64,000 nucleotides of DNA from Saprospiraceae bacterium (GTDB taxonomy: Bacteria > Bacteroidota > Bacteroidia > Chitinophagales > Saprospiraceae), in the NCBI GenBank assembly GCA_016715965.1, contig JADJXG010000001.1, positions 2,981,501-3,045,500 on the forward strand. Direction: 5' to 3'. Both the position numbers and the translations under genes were made by a program. Below the pieces are notes generated by a model that saw only the letters and a list, made by a program, of their open reading frames with translations, was not told where the DNA came from and ran no database searches. Below are positions 17,280-26,501 of the stretch, piece by piece. Numbering within the stretch: the first letter of the stretch is position 1; the number at the start of each line of letters is the position of its first letter.

Positions 17280-18488
17280 TTAATTTTCTTCGCCTTGTTT
17301 AGCTCCTAGATCAAAAATGAAAGTAAATCGCAAGGTATTTGCCAATGGGCTTCTATTTATATTGGTTGGCACCAAATAAGAAATATTAATTGAGAAAACA
17401 TTGTATTTTACTCCACAACCCAATGAGAAAAATTTTCGATTACCCTTTAAAGCATGTTCGTAGAAATACCCCATTCTCACAGCGAACTGTTTGTCATACC
17501 AGTATTCCAGAGCTGGATGGATGGTAACCTCTTGCATTTCTTCTGTAAATCCTCCTACTGCATCCGAAAATGAGCCAAACACACCACTAAACAAAGGTCT
17601 CTCTCTGATATCGGCGATTTTGTTATTGTTGGCATCAAAATCTGGATGACCTTGTGGAATTGTGGAAGGAACCATTAGTTTGTTAAAATCGAGAATTAGA
17701 TTTAAGCTATTGTAATCATCAAAATTCATCTCGTAATTGGCACCAATGCCAAAATTGGTGGGGATAAAGTCTCTTGTTGTTGATTTGGTGTAAGTTACTT
17801 TAGCTCCCAGATTGGTTATCGCAGCACCTAAACTGAGGTAATTTCTCCTTCCAGATGAACCTGCAGGCCCCTTGTAAAAAACACCAATATCTGCTGCAAA
17901 CGTCCTCGCAGGAAATATTTGCGTTCCTGAAACCGTCCTTCCTGTAGCGAGACTAGATAAAGCAAATTTACCGCTAAGACTTGCGGACAATCTGGGTGTC
18001 AGTTTTCTGGCATACGCGGCAGTGATTTCAATTTCGTTTGGACGACCTGTACCAAGATCATTGCCAAATTCATCCCGGAAATCGATCGAACCCAGGGAAA
18101 AATATCGGATGGCACCCCCCACCGCTTGATCATTCCCTGCTTTATAATAGCCGGAAAGGTAGAGCAAATAAATATCGTCAATGTTTAGATTGCGCAACCA
18201 GGGAGAAAGGGTCGCTGAAACTGCAAATTTGTTTTCTACAAAGGCAAGTTTGGCAGCGTTGAAATGCATTGAATTTGGGTCAGGGCTAGTAGCCAAACCT
18301 GCATCACCTATACCACCGGCTCTTGCATCAGGATTAATGTGCATAAATGGAAGTGCTGTAAGTATCGTATTGGTGACACATTCACCGGTAGCCTGATCGA
18401 TGATACAATTTTTCCTGTCGTCCCATTGCTGTGCATGAAGCAAGCCATTGAAGAACACGCAGGTGGATATGATAAAGAATTTTCTCAT
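17280..18488 (-). CDS. porV: Type IX secretion system outer-membrane protein PorV
   Basis: A 402-residue FadL-like beta-barrel that shuttles T9SS cargo from the translocon to the PorU sortase. The signal peptide ends near residue 19 (LLHAQQ). The PorV signature segment ALPFMHINPDARAGGIGDAG (about 45-64) is followed by TSPDPNSMHFNAAKLAF, typical of the family, and by alternating strands to a C-terminal aromatic strand (LRFTFIFDLG). It directly follows porU on the same strand (95-base gap), the usual pairing, and has its own promoter candidate. Confidence is high because both motif and context agree. Confidence 0.93.
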   Translation of the reverse strand: MRKFFIISTCVFFNGLLHAQQWDDRKNCIIDQATGECVTNTILTALPFMHINPDARAGGIGDAGLATSPDPNSMHFNAAKLAFVENKFAVSATLSPWLRNLNIDDIYLLYLSGYYKAGNDQAVGGAIRYFSLGSIDFRDEFGNDLGTGRPNEIEITAAYARKLTPRLSASLSGKFALSSLATGRTVSGTQIFPARTFAADIGVFYKGPAGSSGRRNYLSLGAAITNLGAKVTYTKSTTRDFIPTNFGIGANYEMNFDDYNSLNLILDFNKLMVPSTIPQGHPDFDANNNKIADIRERPLFSGVFGSFSDAVGGFTEEMQEVTIHPALEYWYDKQFAVRMGYFYEHALKGNRKFFSLGCGVKYNVFSINISYLVPTNINRSPLANTLRFTFIFDLGAKQGEEN

Positions 18489-18507
18489 TGGACTTCTAAA
18501 ATTTTTG

Positions 18508-18537
18508 CAAAATTATGATTTTCTGGAATATTACAAA
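18508..18537 (-). promoter_or_regulatory. porV: Promoter candidate of porV
   Basis: On the minus strand TTTG (18537-18534) and TAATTTTG (18515-18508) are separated by 18 bases. The porV ATG begins at 18488. This lies in the 95-base gap after porU, so porV could be transcribed separately as well as with porU. Confidence 0.5.
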
Positions 18538-18583
18538 TAATAAATACTTATGATCTATCTATTTAATAAAGTTTATTGGGGTT

Positions 18584-21500
18584 TTATCTCAGGATTACTA
18601 ATTTTTGAAAATCACTGGATTTATTGAATTGGATCTCATTGTCGTTGGAACTCACCCTTATTTGGTACAAATAAACACCATTGGCCAAGGGGGTGCCCAA
18701 GTCGTCGGTGCCATCCCATTCCAATTCTTCATACCGGTAACCGGTCAATTGAATTTGTTTTTCAATGGTTTTGACCATTTTGCCTGTGATGGAATAAATA
18801 GGAACAGTAATCAACATACCAAGTCCGCTCACATTTGTTTCAAATTGGAAACGGGTCCATGCATTAAATGGGTTGGGGTAATTTAGAACTCGATCCAGAA
18901 TAAAATCGGATTCATCCACCACATGGAATTCAATTTCAGCGGTTCCCATGTTATTGGTAATATCCCAAGCTACAAGACTGAGAGTGTGTTTACCTGCAGC
19001 CAAATTCTTGAGAGGGTAACTTACTTCACCCTCCTGAAAGTTATTAAGTTTGGTTTTATAGAAGCTATTTAGAATAATTGGGTTATCGGAATTGCGGTCC
19101 AAAATAGCTACTAAATCATGGCCAATGGAATTACCGGTTACATTGATCCCCATATCATCAAACAATTTGGCATAAATTTTTGGATTTTGGTCGGTAATAC
19201 CTCCGCTGACAAATTGGTCGTCATTGATAAATAATTGAATCACGGGCGGCTCGTCCTCTGCAATTCCCCCAGTGGAAACTCCGCCAACAACAATTGAATT
19301 GTTAAATCCCGCGGCGTCCCTGTTTGTTTGGTCCGAAGCATACAAACTTATCTTTCCATTGCCATATGCATAATTGATGTCTTTCGGGACGACGAAAGAA
19401 AATTCCCATTCTCCATTCTTTACTTCTGTATTTCCCTTAAATAGGATATTTTTTTGAACCTTAAAATTTTGAATTCTGCTACCGGCATCATTCCCCCTTG
19501 TTTTTAGTTCAATTACTTTGTCAAAAACGGTGGCGACCAGCGTGCCATTGAAATCACTGATCAATTCTTTGTTTTCATCGAGAATACGTCCTTTGAAAGT
19601 TACGGTACTCAATGCACTGATTGTGTCAGTGGCTTCTTGTATAGGCTTTCCATTCATCGAGACGATTTCTATATCGTTTTTCGGATAGGCCAGGGTTTGT
19701 GATGGATCGCCAAAGAGCATAAATTTGCGGGCATTTGTTGTAAAAAAGCCTCCTGAATTCGCATTCTTTGATTTGGCGAGAACCTCACCAAGGGTTAAGT
19801 ATTTTCCATTTTCTTTTTTCCTGATGAATTTAAAAACCGCATTGGTCAATTGATAATTGTCATTGGCGTAAACAGGTCTGACAGTAGAAAATAATCCGAT
19901 TGTACCACCTTTGATCAAAGTGGTTTGCTGCCCGGCACTGGTTATTTTTGGATCGTCAAAAGTAGTGAAGGTACAGGTCGCAGTGATCATCAAAAACATT
20001 TTATCCTGATTGTCCCATGTGTTGATATCAGGAACCTGTAACACTCTTTCCTGAGCCAATCCGGTTGGCCCCCCGTGTCCCAAATAGGTCATAATCAGAT
20101 TTCCGGAAAACACAGAAGCATTGATCGCTTTATTGACTTCAGGAAAACGATTTCCACCCGGTGTCGTTACCTGTTCGTAAGCATCCAGATAAATTTTTTC
20201 GTGGTTGTATAACAAATCCTGTTGGTGAAAATCATCACTTACCCGATTTACATCTACCATGTGAATATTACCATCTTCGTCATCTCCAATGAAAGACATT
20301 TTTAATCTCCAGTCCTCCATCATTTTTGGATCGGTATCGTATTTTATAATTTTATCGACTTGATTTTTGGCTTCTTCTGCAGACCTCGCTAATATACGCC
20401 CAACATAAAGATCCAAAAGACCTGACAGAGATTTTCCTTCATTTTCATCCATCAGGGCAAAATAGTCATCTGAAGGAAACCCATCGATGGGATCAAGGGA
20501 TTGATTTGTCTGAAAAGTTGGGACAAAATTATTATCAGGATAGCGATTGTTATTAATGTAGCGGTAATCAAATGTGGCATTTCCCATCAGAATCACATAT
20601 CTAAAATTGGGACCTCTTGTATAAAGCATTCTTAGAAAATCCCGAAGTGCGGTAGGATCTTTGGAGCCTGAACCAAATTCTTCATAGATCTGATCAATCG
20701 GAACCACTGCTCCTTTCAAATTGGAAAAATTGGATCTGTGATTAAATAATCGGATGGCATCAGATTCAAAGATTTCAGGGTACACAACCACAAAATCCAG
20801 TTTGTCCAAAGAGTGGATGTTTTGATTTTCAATGAGGCCAATATATTCAGGAGAATTTTGAATGGCATTTGTATTGATTAAAAAATAGGACTTGTATTGA
20901 TCTTTGGATGCGTCAATGAATTGGATGGAAGAACCTTGCGATTCAAAATTAATTTGAACTGGTCTGAGTGGATCAGTCACATTCCAAATCATAGTATTGG
21001 AATTGGCCTGGTGTTGTATGTTATATTGACTGAAATTAAATTGAGCTGCATTTGGATCAAAAATAAAGAGCGGTTCATTCTGATAAGCCAGTCGTCGCCA
21101 TGCAGTTAATTGAATATAATCCAACCAACCATTTGAACTGGAAGAGATCGAAGGGAAATTTATTTTTACCCGGGCCAAATCTTCTTTCAAATCAATTTCA
21201 TCAGAGATAGAATTATAGGCAGCATAAGTGGATGTGCAGCTATAATTAATGGTTCCTAAAAATTTAGACACCGTTTGATTGTTGACATTAATGTGAAGTT
21301 GAGTGGACCTGTCAGATCTGGAGGCAAAACCGGCTTTTAGTTTTACTTTTTTGGTAAAATCCACTCCGGTAAAACTAAAAAAATTACCAAGATCCAGGCT
21401 CCTGCTGTTGCTCAGGTCTTCTCCAAACCACTGCTGCCCTGTACCATGGGTGCAATCTCCAAGGTCCAAAAGATTGTTGAGTTCCTTTTGATAGTGTAGG

Positions 21501-22435
21501 CAATGTAAGCCCAGTTGTGTTTGATATTCAGGCTGAAAATTGTTTTCAATCTTTTCAATTCTGAGACCGGGTGTATTGTCAATTTTTATATAATAATAAC
21601 TCTTAAAACTATAAGGATTTTTTGTCATTTCAAAATCCGAACTCAAATCAGAATACTTCAGAAGATCAGGGCCGGTGGCGTAAAATAAAATAAAATCTTG
21701 ATCATTAAATACTCCATCTTCTGCACCGGAAACAAAAATGTGATTTTCAGCCAAATCATCTTCTCTCGGCACATCATTCCCTTCCGGTAGTTTAGTTCCT
21801 CCATTTCCAAACAAATGAATATGGTTTGGATTGATCCCTGTGAGGTTGATTTTTAAATTTTTTTCGAGGTATGATTTGTCCATTTTATAAAACCCCGCTT
21901 TGTCAACGGCAATTTTATAGATATTGCCACTTTCCAACACGGAATGCCGGGTATATTCCGGGCTGTTCCTCGTTTGCGTCAGAGGATTGTTTTCGAAGAG
22001 AATTTCTATTTTGAATTCAAGCAATCTTTCAAATTTGCCATCGGCAAGTTTTCGAACTGGATGAATGGCGATCACCGATTTATACTGATTTCGTTCTTTC
22101 AAAACTTCGCCAGAATGTAAATATTCTGTTTGGATGGACAAATTTGTTGCTTCCAATGAAGCTTGGGAAACTTCAAATGACTCAACCGATATTGGATACA
22201 ATCTAGTGGTTACTTTGCCAGAACGCTCAACAGGGATTTCTATACGATAAATTGGAATTCTTGGATCAGATTGAGCCCTGTGCGCGCCTTGAAATATACC
22301 AAGTGGATTGAAAATTTCTTGATTCACAGAACTACCCAGAGGTAGCCAATTTAGTTTTGGTTGGTAGCTATATATTTGTTGGGATGATAAAATATAAGGA
22401 CTAAAAAGTAATATAACTTTTAATAAAAGATTCAT
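18584..22435 (-). CDS. porU: Type IX secretion system sortase PorU
   Basis: A 1283-residue gingipain-like (C25) cysteine transpeptidase that removes the C-terminal signal of T9SS cargo and attaches it to surface lipopolysaccharide. A signal peptide covers about residues 1-18. A long N-terminal beta region precedes the C25 domain (about 560-935). The catalytic His is in TYLGHGGPTG (near residue 785) and the Cys in ITATCTFTTFDD (near 820). Ig-like segments follow. The end (from LNYPNPFNAWTRFQF, about 1180 on) is a T9SS/FlgD-like sorting domain, as PorU itself is a T9SS client. It diverges from porP/gldJ across 87 bases, and is followed by porV. Confidence 0.94.
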   Translation of the reverse strand: MNLLLKVILLFSPYILSSQQIYSYQPKLNWLPLGSSVNQEIFNPLGIFQGAHRAQSDPRIPIYRIEIPVERSGKVTTRLYPISVESFEVSQASLEATNLSIQTEYLHSGEVLKERNQYKSVIAIHPVRKLADGKFERLLEFKIEILFENNPLTQTRNSPEYTRHSVLESGNIYKIAVDKAGFYKMDKSYLEKNLKINLTGINPNHIHLFGNGGTKLPEGNDVPREDDLAENHIFVSGAEDGVFNDQDFILFYATGPDLLKYSDLSSDFEMTKNPYSFKSYYYIKIDNTPGLRIEKIENNFQPEYQTQLGLHCLHYQKELNNLLDLGDCTHGTGQQWFGEDLSNSRSLDLGNFFSFTGVDFTKKVKLKAGFASRSDRSTQLHINVNNQTVSKFLGTINYSCTSTYAAYNSISDEIDLKEDLARVKINFPSISSSSNGWLDYIQLTAWRRLAYQNEPLFIFDPNAAQFNFSQYNIQHQANSNTMIWNVTDPLRPVQINFESQGSSIQFIDASKDQYKSYFLINTNAIQNSPEYIGLIENQNIHSLDKLDFVVVYPEIFESDAIRLFNHRSNFSNLKGAVVPIDQIYEEFGSGSKDPTALRDFLRMLYTRGPNFRYVILMGNATFDYRYINNNRYPDNNFVPTFQTNQSLDPIDGFPSDDYFALMDENEGKSLSGLLDLYVGRILARSAEEAKNQVDKIIKYDTDPKMMEDWRLKMSFIGDDEDGNIHMVDVNRVSDDFHQQDLLYNHEKIYLDAYEQVTTPGGNRFPEVNKAINASVFSGNLIMTYLGHGGPTGLAQERVLQVPDINTWDNQDKMFLMITATCTFTTFDDPKITSAGQQTTLIKGGTIGLFSTVRPVYANDNYQLTNAVFKFIRKKENGKYLTLGEVLAKSKNANSGGFFTTNARKFMLFGDPSQTLAYPKNDIEIVSMNGKPIQEATDTISALSTVTFKGRILDENKELISDFNGTLVATVFDKVIELKTRGNDAGSRIQNFKVQKNILFKGNTEVKNGEWEFSFVVPKDINYAYGNGKISLYASDQTNRDAAGFNNSIVVGGVSTGGIAEDEPPVIQLFINDDQFVSGGITDQNPKIYAKLFDDMGINVTGNSIGHDLVAILDRNSDNPIILNSFYKTKLNNFQEGEVSYPLKNLAAGKHTLSLVAWDITNNMGTAEIEFHVVDESDFILDRVLNYPNPFNAWTRFQFETNVSGLGMLITVPIYSITGKMVKTIEKQIQLTGYRYEELEWDGTDDLGTPLANGVYLYQIRVSSNDNEIQFNKSSDFQKLVILR

Positions 22436-22522
22436 GACAGGGCTGATTGATTTACGTAAAAACTAGTCCAATATCCAAACAATTTGTGAAATAAACGATT
22501 GTTTAACCAAGTTATTTTAATT

Positions 22523-23551
22523 ATGGTTGTAAAGAAATGGATTTTAACAGCTGGAATGGTATTAATCCTGATCGGGTTGGCCATGCAGACCAGCAGTTCT
22601 CAGGATCCAGTTTTCAGTCAGTTTTATGCGGCACCCTTACAATTAAATCCTTCATTTGCAGGACTTTCGGAGTCTCCGCGCTTTGCGGCTGTTTATAGGA
22701 ATCAATGGCCTTTGATAGAAGAGCCTTTTAGAACCTATTCCACCCTGCACTTAAGCTATGATCAGTATTTTGATAAAATCAAAAGTGGCTTTGGTTTTGA
22801 ATTATTGGCAGATAATGCAGGTGCGGGTTTTATTCAGAGCTATAAAGCGGCCGGATATTATTCTTATCGTGTCGAGCTCAATCGGGATGGCCACTATATA
22901 AAAGGGGGGGTAGAAGCTGGTTTGGTAGGATTGAATTATGGATGGGATAAGTTCGTTTTTGGCGATCAAATTGATCCCAAAACGGGTTATGTTACCCCAG
23001 GTGGTCTTCCAATTGCATCCAGCGAAGTACGTCCAGCCGATGACAGAATTGCATATTTAGATGTTGGTGCTGGCTTGCTTTACCACTCACCCAATTGGTT
23101 TATTGGTTTGTCTTCCAAGCACTTGAACGGACCTTCGATTGGAATATTGAATGTTAATAACAGTGGGTTTTCAGGTTTACCTGTTCGTTGGTCTCTGCAC
23201 ACTGGTGCTCAGATTCCTTTATCTAAACAGAAGAATATCAATGTATTATCATTACAGCCAGCTTTGGCAATATTTAATCAGGCCGGTTTTTTACAATTGA
23301 ATGCAGGAACCCAACTCCAGTTCAATACTGTTTTTGTTGGTATGTGGTATAGGCATGCGACACAAAATCCAGATGCTCTAATTGGGGTTTTAGGATTAAA
23401 AAAAGGCAATCTAAAGCTGGCATATAGCTTCGATTTCACAGTATCTTCCCTGACTTTGGCCCAGGGAGGGAGCCATGAATTTAGTTTGTTGTTCAATAAG
23501 GCAAAACCCCCGAAAAAGTCCTATGTAAACTGTTTTGAGGCATTTAATTAA
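22523..23551 (+). CDS. PorP/SprF-family type IX secretion membrane protein
   Basis: A 342-residue outer-membrane barrel. The signal peptide covers about residues 1-27, and the family motif QDPVFSQFYAAPLQLNPSFA follows at once, as in all PorP/SprF proteins. Later strands are of the usual kind (GFGFELLADNAGAG, VGAGLLYHSPNWFIGLSSKHL). I chose the ATG at 22523 over the upstream TTG at 22499, because the ATG gives a normal signal peptide. PorP/SprF proteins help secrete and anchor particular large adhesins. Here it heads a likely gldJ-murF transcript instead of following an adhesin gene, so its client is not evident. Confidence 0.92.
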   Translation: MVVKKWILTAGMVLILIGLAMQTSSSQDPVFSQFYAAPLQLNPSFAGLSESPRFAAVYRNQWPLIEEPFRTYSTLHLSYDQYFDKIKSGFGFELLADNAGAGFIQSYKAAGYYSYRVELNRDGHYIKGGVEAGLVGLNYGWDKFVFGDQIDPKTGYVTPGGLPIASSEVRPADDRIAYLDVGAGLLYHSPNWFIGLSSKHLNGPSIGILNVNNSGFSGLPVRWSLHTGAQIPLSKQKNINVLSLQPALAIFNQAGFLQLNAGTQLQFNTVFVGMWYRHATQNPDALIGVLGLKKGNLKLAYSFDFTVSSLTLAQGGSHEFSLLFNKAKPPKKSYVNCFEAFN

Positions 23552-23567
23552 TTTTTTTTCATTTTTT

Positions 23568-23601
23568 TTTGGGCCAAACAATAAATAAAGCAGTAATTTT
23601 G
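23568..23601 (+). promoter_or_regulatory. gldJ: Promoter candidate of gldJ
   Basis: TTTG (23568-23571) and TAATTTTG (23594-23601) with a 22-base spacer match the Bacteroidota consensus. The gldJ ATG is at 23630, giving a leader of about 23 bases. It lies in the porP-gldJ gap. Confidence 0.55.
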
Positions 23602-23629
23602 TTCTCCAATTGTAAAAGTCAGTAGTAGA

Positions 23630-25129
23630 ATGAAAGTCAAAGTATTTTCAATGGTGTTGCTTTTTGCGACAATTTTATTGATCGCTTCTTGTAGCAAGAA
23701 GGATAACAAGTCTTCCGCAACTGGGTGGAAGTACAATGACCCAGAATATGGTGGGTTCGAAAAAGTAGATTATGAAGGACAGGTGACAGGCCCTAATTTG
23801 GTGCTGATCGAAGGTGGTACTTTTACCATGGGTCTCACTGAAGAAGATGTAACTTATGAGTGGAACAATATTCCAAGAAGGGTTACAGTATCATCTTTTT
23901 ATATGGATGAAACAGAAGTTACCAATATCAACTACAGGGAATACTGCTTCTGGTTAGGTCGGGTTTTTAAATCATATCCGGACGTTATGCGAGCTGCCTT
24001 GCCAGATACTTTGGTTTGGAGAGAGGAGCTAGCCTTGAATGAGCCTTTTATAGAAACCTATTTTAGGTTTCCTTCGTATGACGATTATCCGGTAGTTGGA
24101 GTGAGCTGGTTACAGGCTACCGAATACTGCAAATGGAGAACGGATCGGGTCAACGAAATGATTTTGATTGAAAGAGGTATATTAAACCCCAATCCTGATC
24201 AGGTCGATTCAGAGAATTTTAATACCAAGTCTTATTTAAATGGCCAATATCAGGGCAATGTCAGAAAAAATCTGGAAGACATTTCCACAGGTGGAGAGCG
24301 TTCCGTCCGTTTTGAAGATGGTATTCTACTTCCGGAATACCGTTTACCTACAGAGGCTGAATGGGAATATGCTGCTTTGGCGCTGGTTGGTAAACAATCC
24401 ATAAATAAAGATGAATTGTACACTGACAAGAGATTTTATCCATGGGATGGTAACACAGCAAGATACAAAAGAAGAGACAAACACATGGGTGAGATCCTTG
24501 CCAACTTTAAAAAGTCTGGAGGTGATTATATGGGTATGGCAGGTAAGTTGAATGACAGGGCTCACATCACTGCACCGGTAAGAACTTATTGGCCCAATGA
24601 CTTTGGTCTGTATAACATGGGTGGCAATGTTTCTGAATGGGTAGAAGATGTTTTTAGACCTTTGACATCTACCACTTTACGGGATGTTGAAAACCATGAT
24701 TTAAACCCATTCAGAGGAAATGAATTCAAGGAATTGATATTGGATGAATCAGGAGCACCTGTTGAAAAAGATACTTTGGGAAGATTGCAATATCAGGCTG
24801 TGAAGGATTCTGCGGTAAGCGATCGTGAAAACTACAACAGAGGTGATGTAAAAGATTGGAGAGACGATGATTCTGATCGCATTGAATATTTGTATGGTCA
24901 GTCATCTTTGATCAATAAAAAATCAAGGGTGGTGAAAGGTGGTTCCTGGGCCGACAGATTGTTCTGGTTGTCTCCCGGGGCAAGGAGATACAAGGATGAA
25001 GACAAATCAGACAGGACGATAGGATTTCGTTGTGCAATGACCCGCACCGGAGGACCAACCGGTAATGAAGATGCCGGTGGAATCGAATTTAACCGCAAAC
25101 AACCCAAGATAAAAAGAAGTTACAAATAA
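23630..25129 (+). CDS. gldJ: Gliding/type IX secretion lipoprotein GldJ
   Basis: A 499-residue lipoprotein of the formylglycine-generating-enzyme (sulfatase-modifying factor) fold. The lipobox is LIASC with Cys21. The fold's markers are LIEGGTFTMG (about 59-68), FYMDETEVTNINYREYC, EYRLPTEAEWEYAA, GLYNMGGNVSEWVEDV, and the end VVKGGSWADR ... RTIGFRCA. GldJ is structural rather than enzymatic: it supports the T9SS ring/motor and gliding. GldK is related, but GldK normally sits with gldLMN, while the porU/porV neighbourhood marks GldJ. The long insertions between motifs are normal for GldJ. murF follows after an intrinsic terminator. Confidence 0.9.
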   Translation: MKVKVFSMVLLFATILLIASCSKKDNKSSATGWKYNDPEYGGFEKVDYEGQVTGPNLVLIEGGTFTMGLTEEDVTYEWNNIPRRVTVSSFYMDETEVTNINYREYCFWLGRVFKSYPDVMRAALPDTLVWREELALNEPFIETYFRFPSYDDYPVVGVSWLQATEYCKWRTDRVNEMILIERGILNPNPDQVDSENFNTKSYLNGQYQGNVRKNLEDISTGGERSVRFEDGILLPEYRLPTEAEWEYAALALVGKQSINKDELYTDKRFYPWDGNTARYKRRDKHMGEILANFKKSGGDYMGMAGKLNDRAHITAPVRTYWPNDFGLYNMGGNVSEWVEDVFRPLTSTTLRDVENHDLNPFRGNEFKELILDESGAPVEKDTLGRLQYQAVKDSAVSDRENYNRGDVKDWRDDDSDRIEYLYGQSSLINKKSRVVKGGSWADRLFWLSPGARRYKDEDKSDRTIGFRCAMTRTGGPTGNEDAGGIEFNRKQPKIKRSYK

Positions 25130-25160
25130 TTGAATCAATTGATTGTTCTTTAAGAGTTAG

Positions 25161-25195
25161 ATCCCCGGGCTTTATTGTTCGGGGATTTTTTTTTA
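25161..25195 (+). terminator. Intrinsic terminator after gldJ
   Basis: ATCCCCG (25161-25167) pairs with CGGGGAT (25180-25186) around a 12-base loop and is followed by a run of T to 25194. It lies between the gldJ stop and the murF start, so murF is partly or wholly separated from gldJ transcription. Confidence 0.85.
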
Positions 25196-25208
25196 TATTT
25201 CTATTGTT

Positions 25209-26501
25209 ATGACAGAGGACCAGATTTATGCTTTACTTGAGCACAAACTCGATAAAATTGTTACGGACTCAAGACAGATTAAAGAAGGAGATATTTTTTT
25301 CGCGCTCAAAGGACCTAATTTTAATGGCAACCAATTTGCCATCCAAGCGATTGAAAAAGGTGCCCAATTCGCAGTAGTGGATGAACTGCCAATGGATGCT
25401 TCCGATCAAATTATAACTGTTCAGAACGCATTAATTTGCCTGCAAAATTTATCCAAACTGCATCGAAAAAAAATGAATCCTTTTGTCATTGGTATTACCG
25501 GGTCTAATGGCAAAACTACGACCAAAGAACTTTTGTATTCCATTTTATCAAGGTATGATGAAACCATTGCGACGATCGGAAATTTGAATAACCAAATAGG
25601 TGTTCCGTTGACCTTGTTAAAATTAAAACCTCATCACAAGTATATAATCCTTGAGATGGGTGCAAATAAGCCCGGTGATATAGCTGAGCTTAGTTCTATC
25701 GCTGACCCAGACCTTGGACTAATTACAAGCTTAGGTAAAGCACATTTAGAAGGATTTGGAAGTTTTGAAAATTTGGTGGCGACCAAATTTGAGTTATTTG
25801 ATTATGTAGATCGCAAAAATGGCTATTTGTTCTACAACATGAATGATATTCACATAAAAGGACAATATCAGGCAAAAGGCAATCACATTACCTTTTCAGA
25901 CACAGGATTTGATTCCCACTTTGAATACACCCTATTAAAATCACATCCTACTTTGCGATTTAGCCAAACAAAACCAATGATCAATGAAAACTTTGAATCA
26001 AGTTTGTTTGGACATCACAATTATCAAAATGCAATTGCTGCGATAAGTATTTCTGAGCATTTGGGAGTGCCAGTTTCAATGATTGTGGCCGGTATCAGCG
26101 ATTATATTCCTAGTAATATGAGATCTCAGATTCTACAATGGAGGGGAAATCTGGTTATTTTAGATGCTTATAATGCCAATCCGGCATCTATGAAACATGC
26201 ATTGGAAAGTTTGTGCATGTTCGATCAAAATCCAAAATGGGCCATTCTGGGAAAAATGGCCGAATTGGGAGCAGAATCTACCTTCGAACATGAACAAATT
26301 TTGCAGCATGCTTTAAGTTCAGACATCGAAAAAATAGTATGCATTGGAGAGGAATGGCCAGTTAAAAAGGATGGGAAGCTCTTATACTTTGGTAATGTAA
26401 ATGAAGCCAAGAAGGAAATTCAAACCATGAACTTAAAAGCCAAAACGATTTTGATAAAAGGTTCCAGATCTGCTACATTAGAGAAGCTTTTACAGGATTA
26501 A
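25209..26501 (+). CDS. murF: UDP-N-acetylmuramoyl-tripeptide-D-alanyl-D-alanine ligase
   Basis: MurF adds D-Ala-D-Ala to UDP-MurNAc-tripeptide, the last cytoplasmic step of peptidoglycan precursor synthesis. The 430-residue protein has the N-terminal substrate domain (DSRQIKEGDIFFALKG, about 22-37), the ATP-binding loop GITGSNGKTTTKELL (about 97-111), LEMGANKPGDI in the Mur core, and the C-terminal ligase domain with LDAYNANPASM. Its position after gldJ is a known neighbourhood in Bacteroidota. It starts 14 bases after the terminator's T run, so a promoter may overlap that region. It overlaps the convergent ureohydrolase-like gene by 12 bases. Confidence 0.93.
   Translation: MTEDQIYALLEHKLDKIVTDSRQIKEGDIFFALKGPNFNGNQFAIQAIEKGAQFAVVDELPMDASDQIITVQNALICLQNLSKLHRKKMNPFVIGITGSNGKTTTKELLYSILSRYDETIATIGNLNNQIGVPLTLLKLKPHHKYIILEMGANKPGDIAELSSIADPDLGLITSLGKAHLEGFGSFENLVATKFELFDYVDRKNGYLFYNMNDIHIKGQYQAKGNHITFSDTGFDSHFEYTLLKSHPTLRFSQTKPMINENFESSLFGHHNYQNAIAAISISEHLGVPVSMIVAGISDYIPSNMRSQILQWRGNLVILDAYNANPASMKHALESLCMFDQNPKWAILGKMAELGAESTFEHEQILQHALSSDIEKIVCIGEEWPVKKDGKLLYFGNVNEAKKEIQTMNLKAKTILIKGSRSATLEKLLQD

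Noticed and set aside
22499..22522. TTG start of the PorP/SprF protein
   Set aside because: The ATG at 22523 gives a normal signal peptide, while the extension contains no conserved residues.
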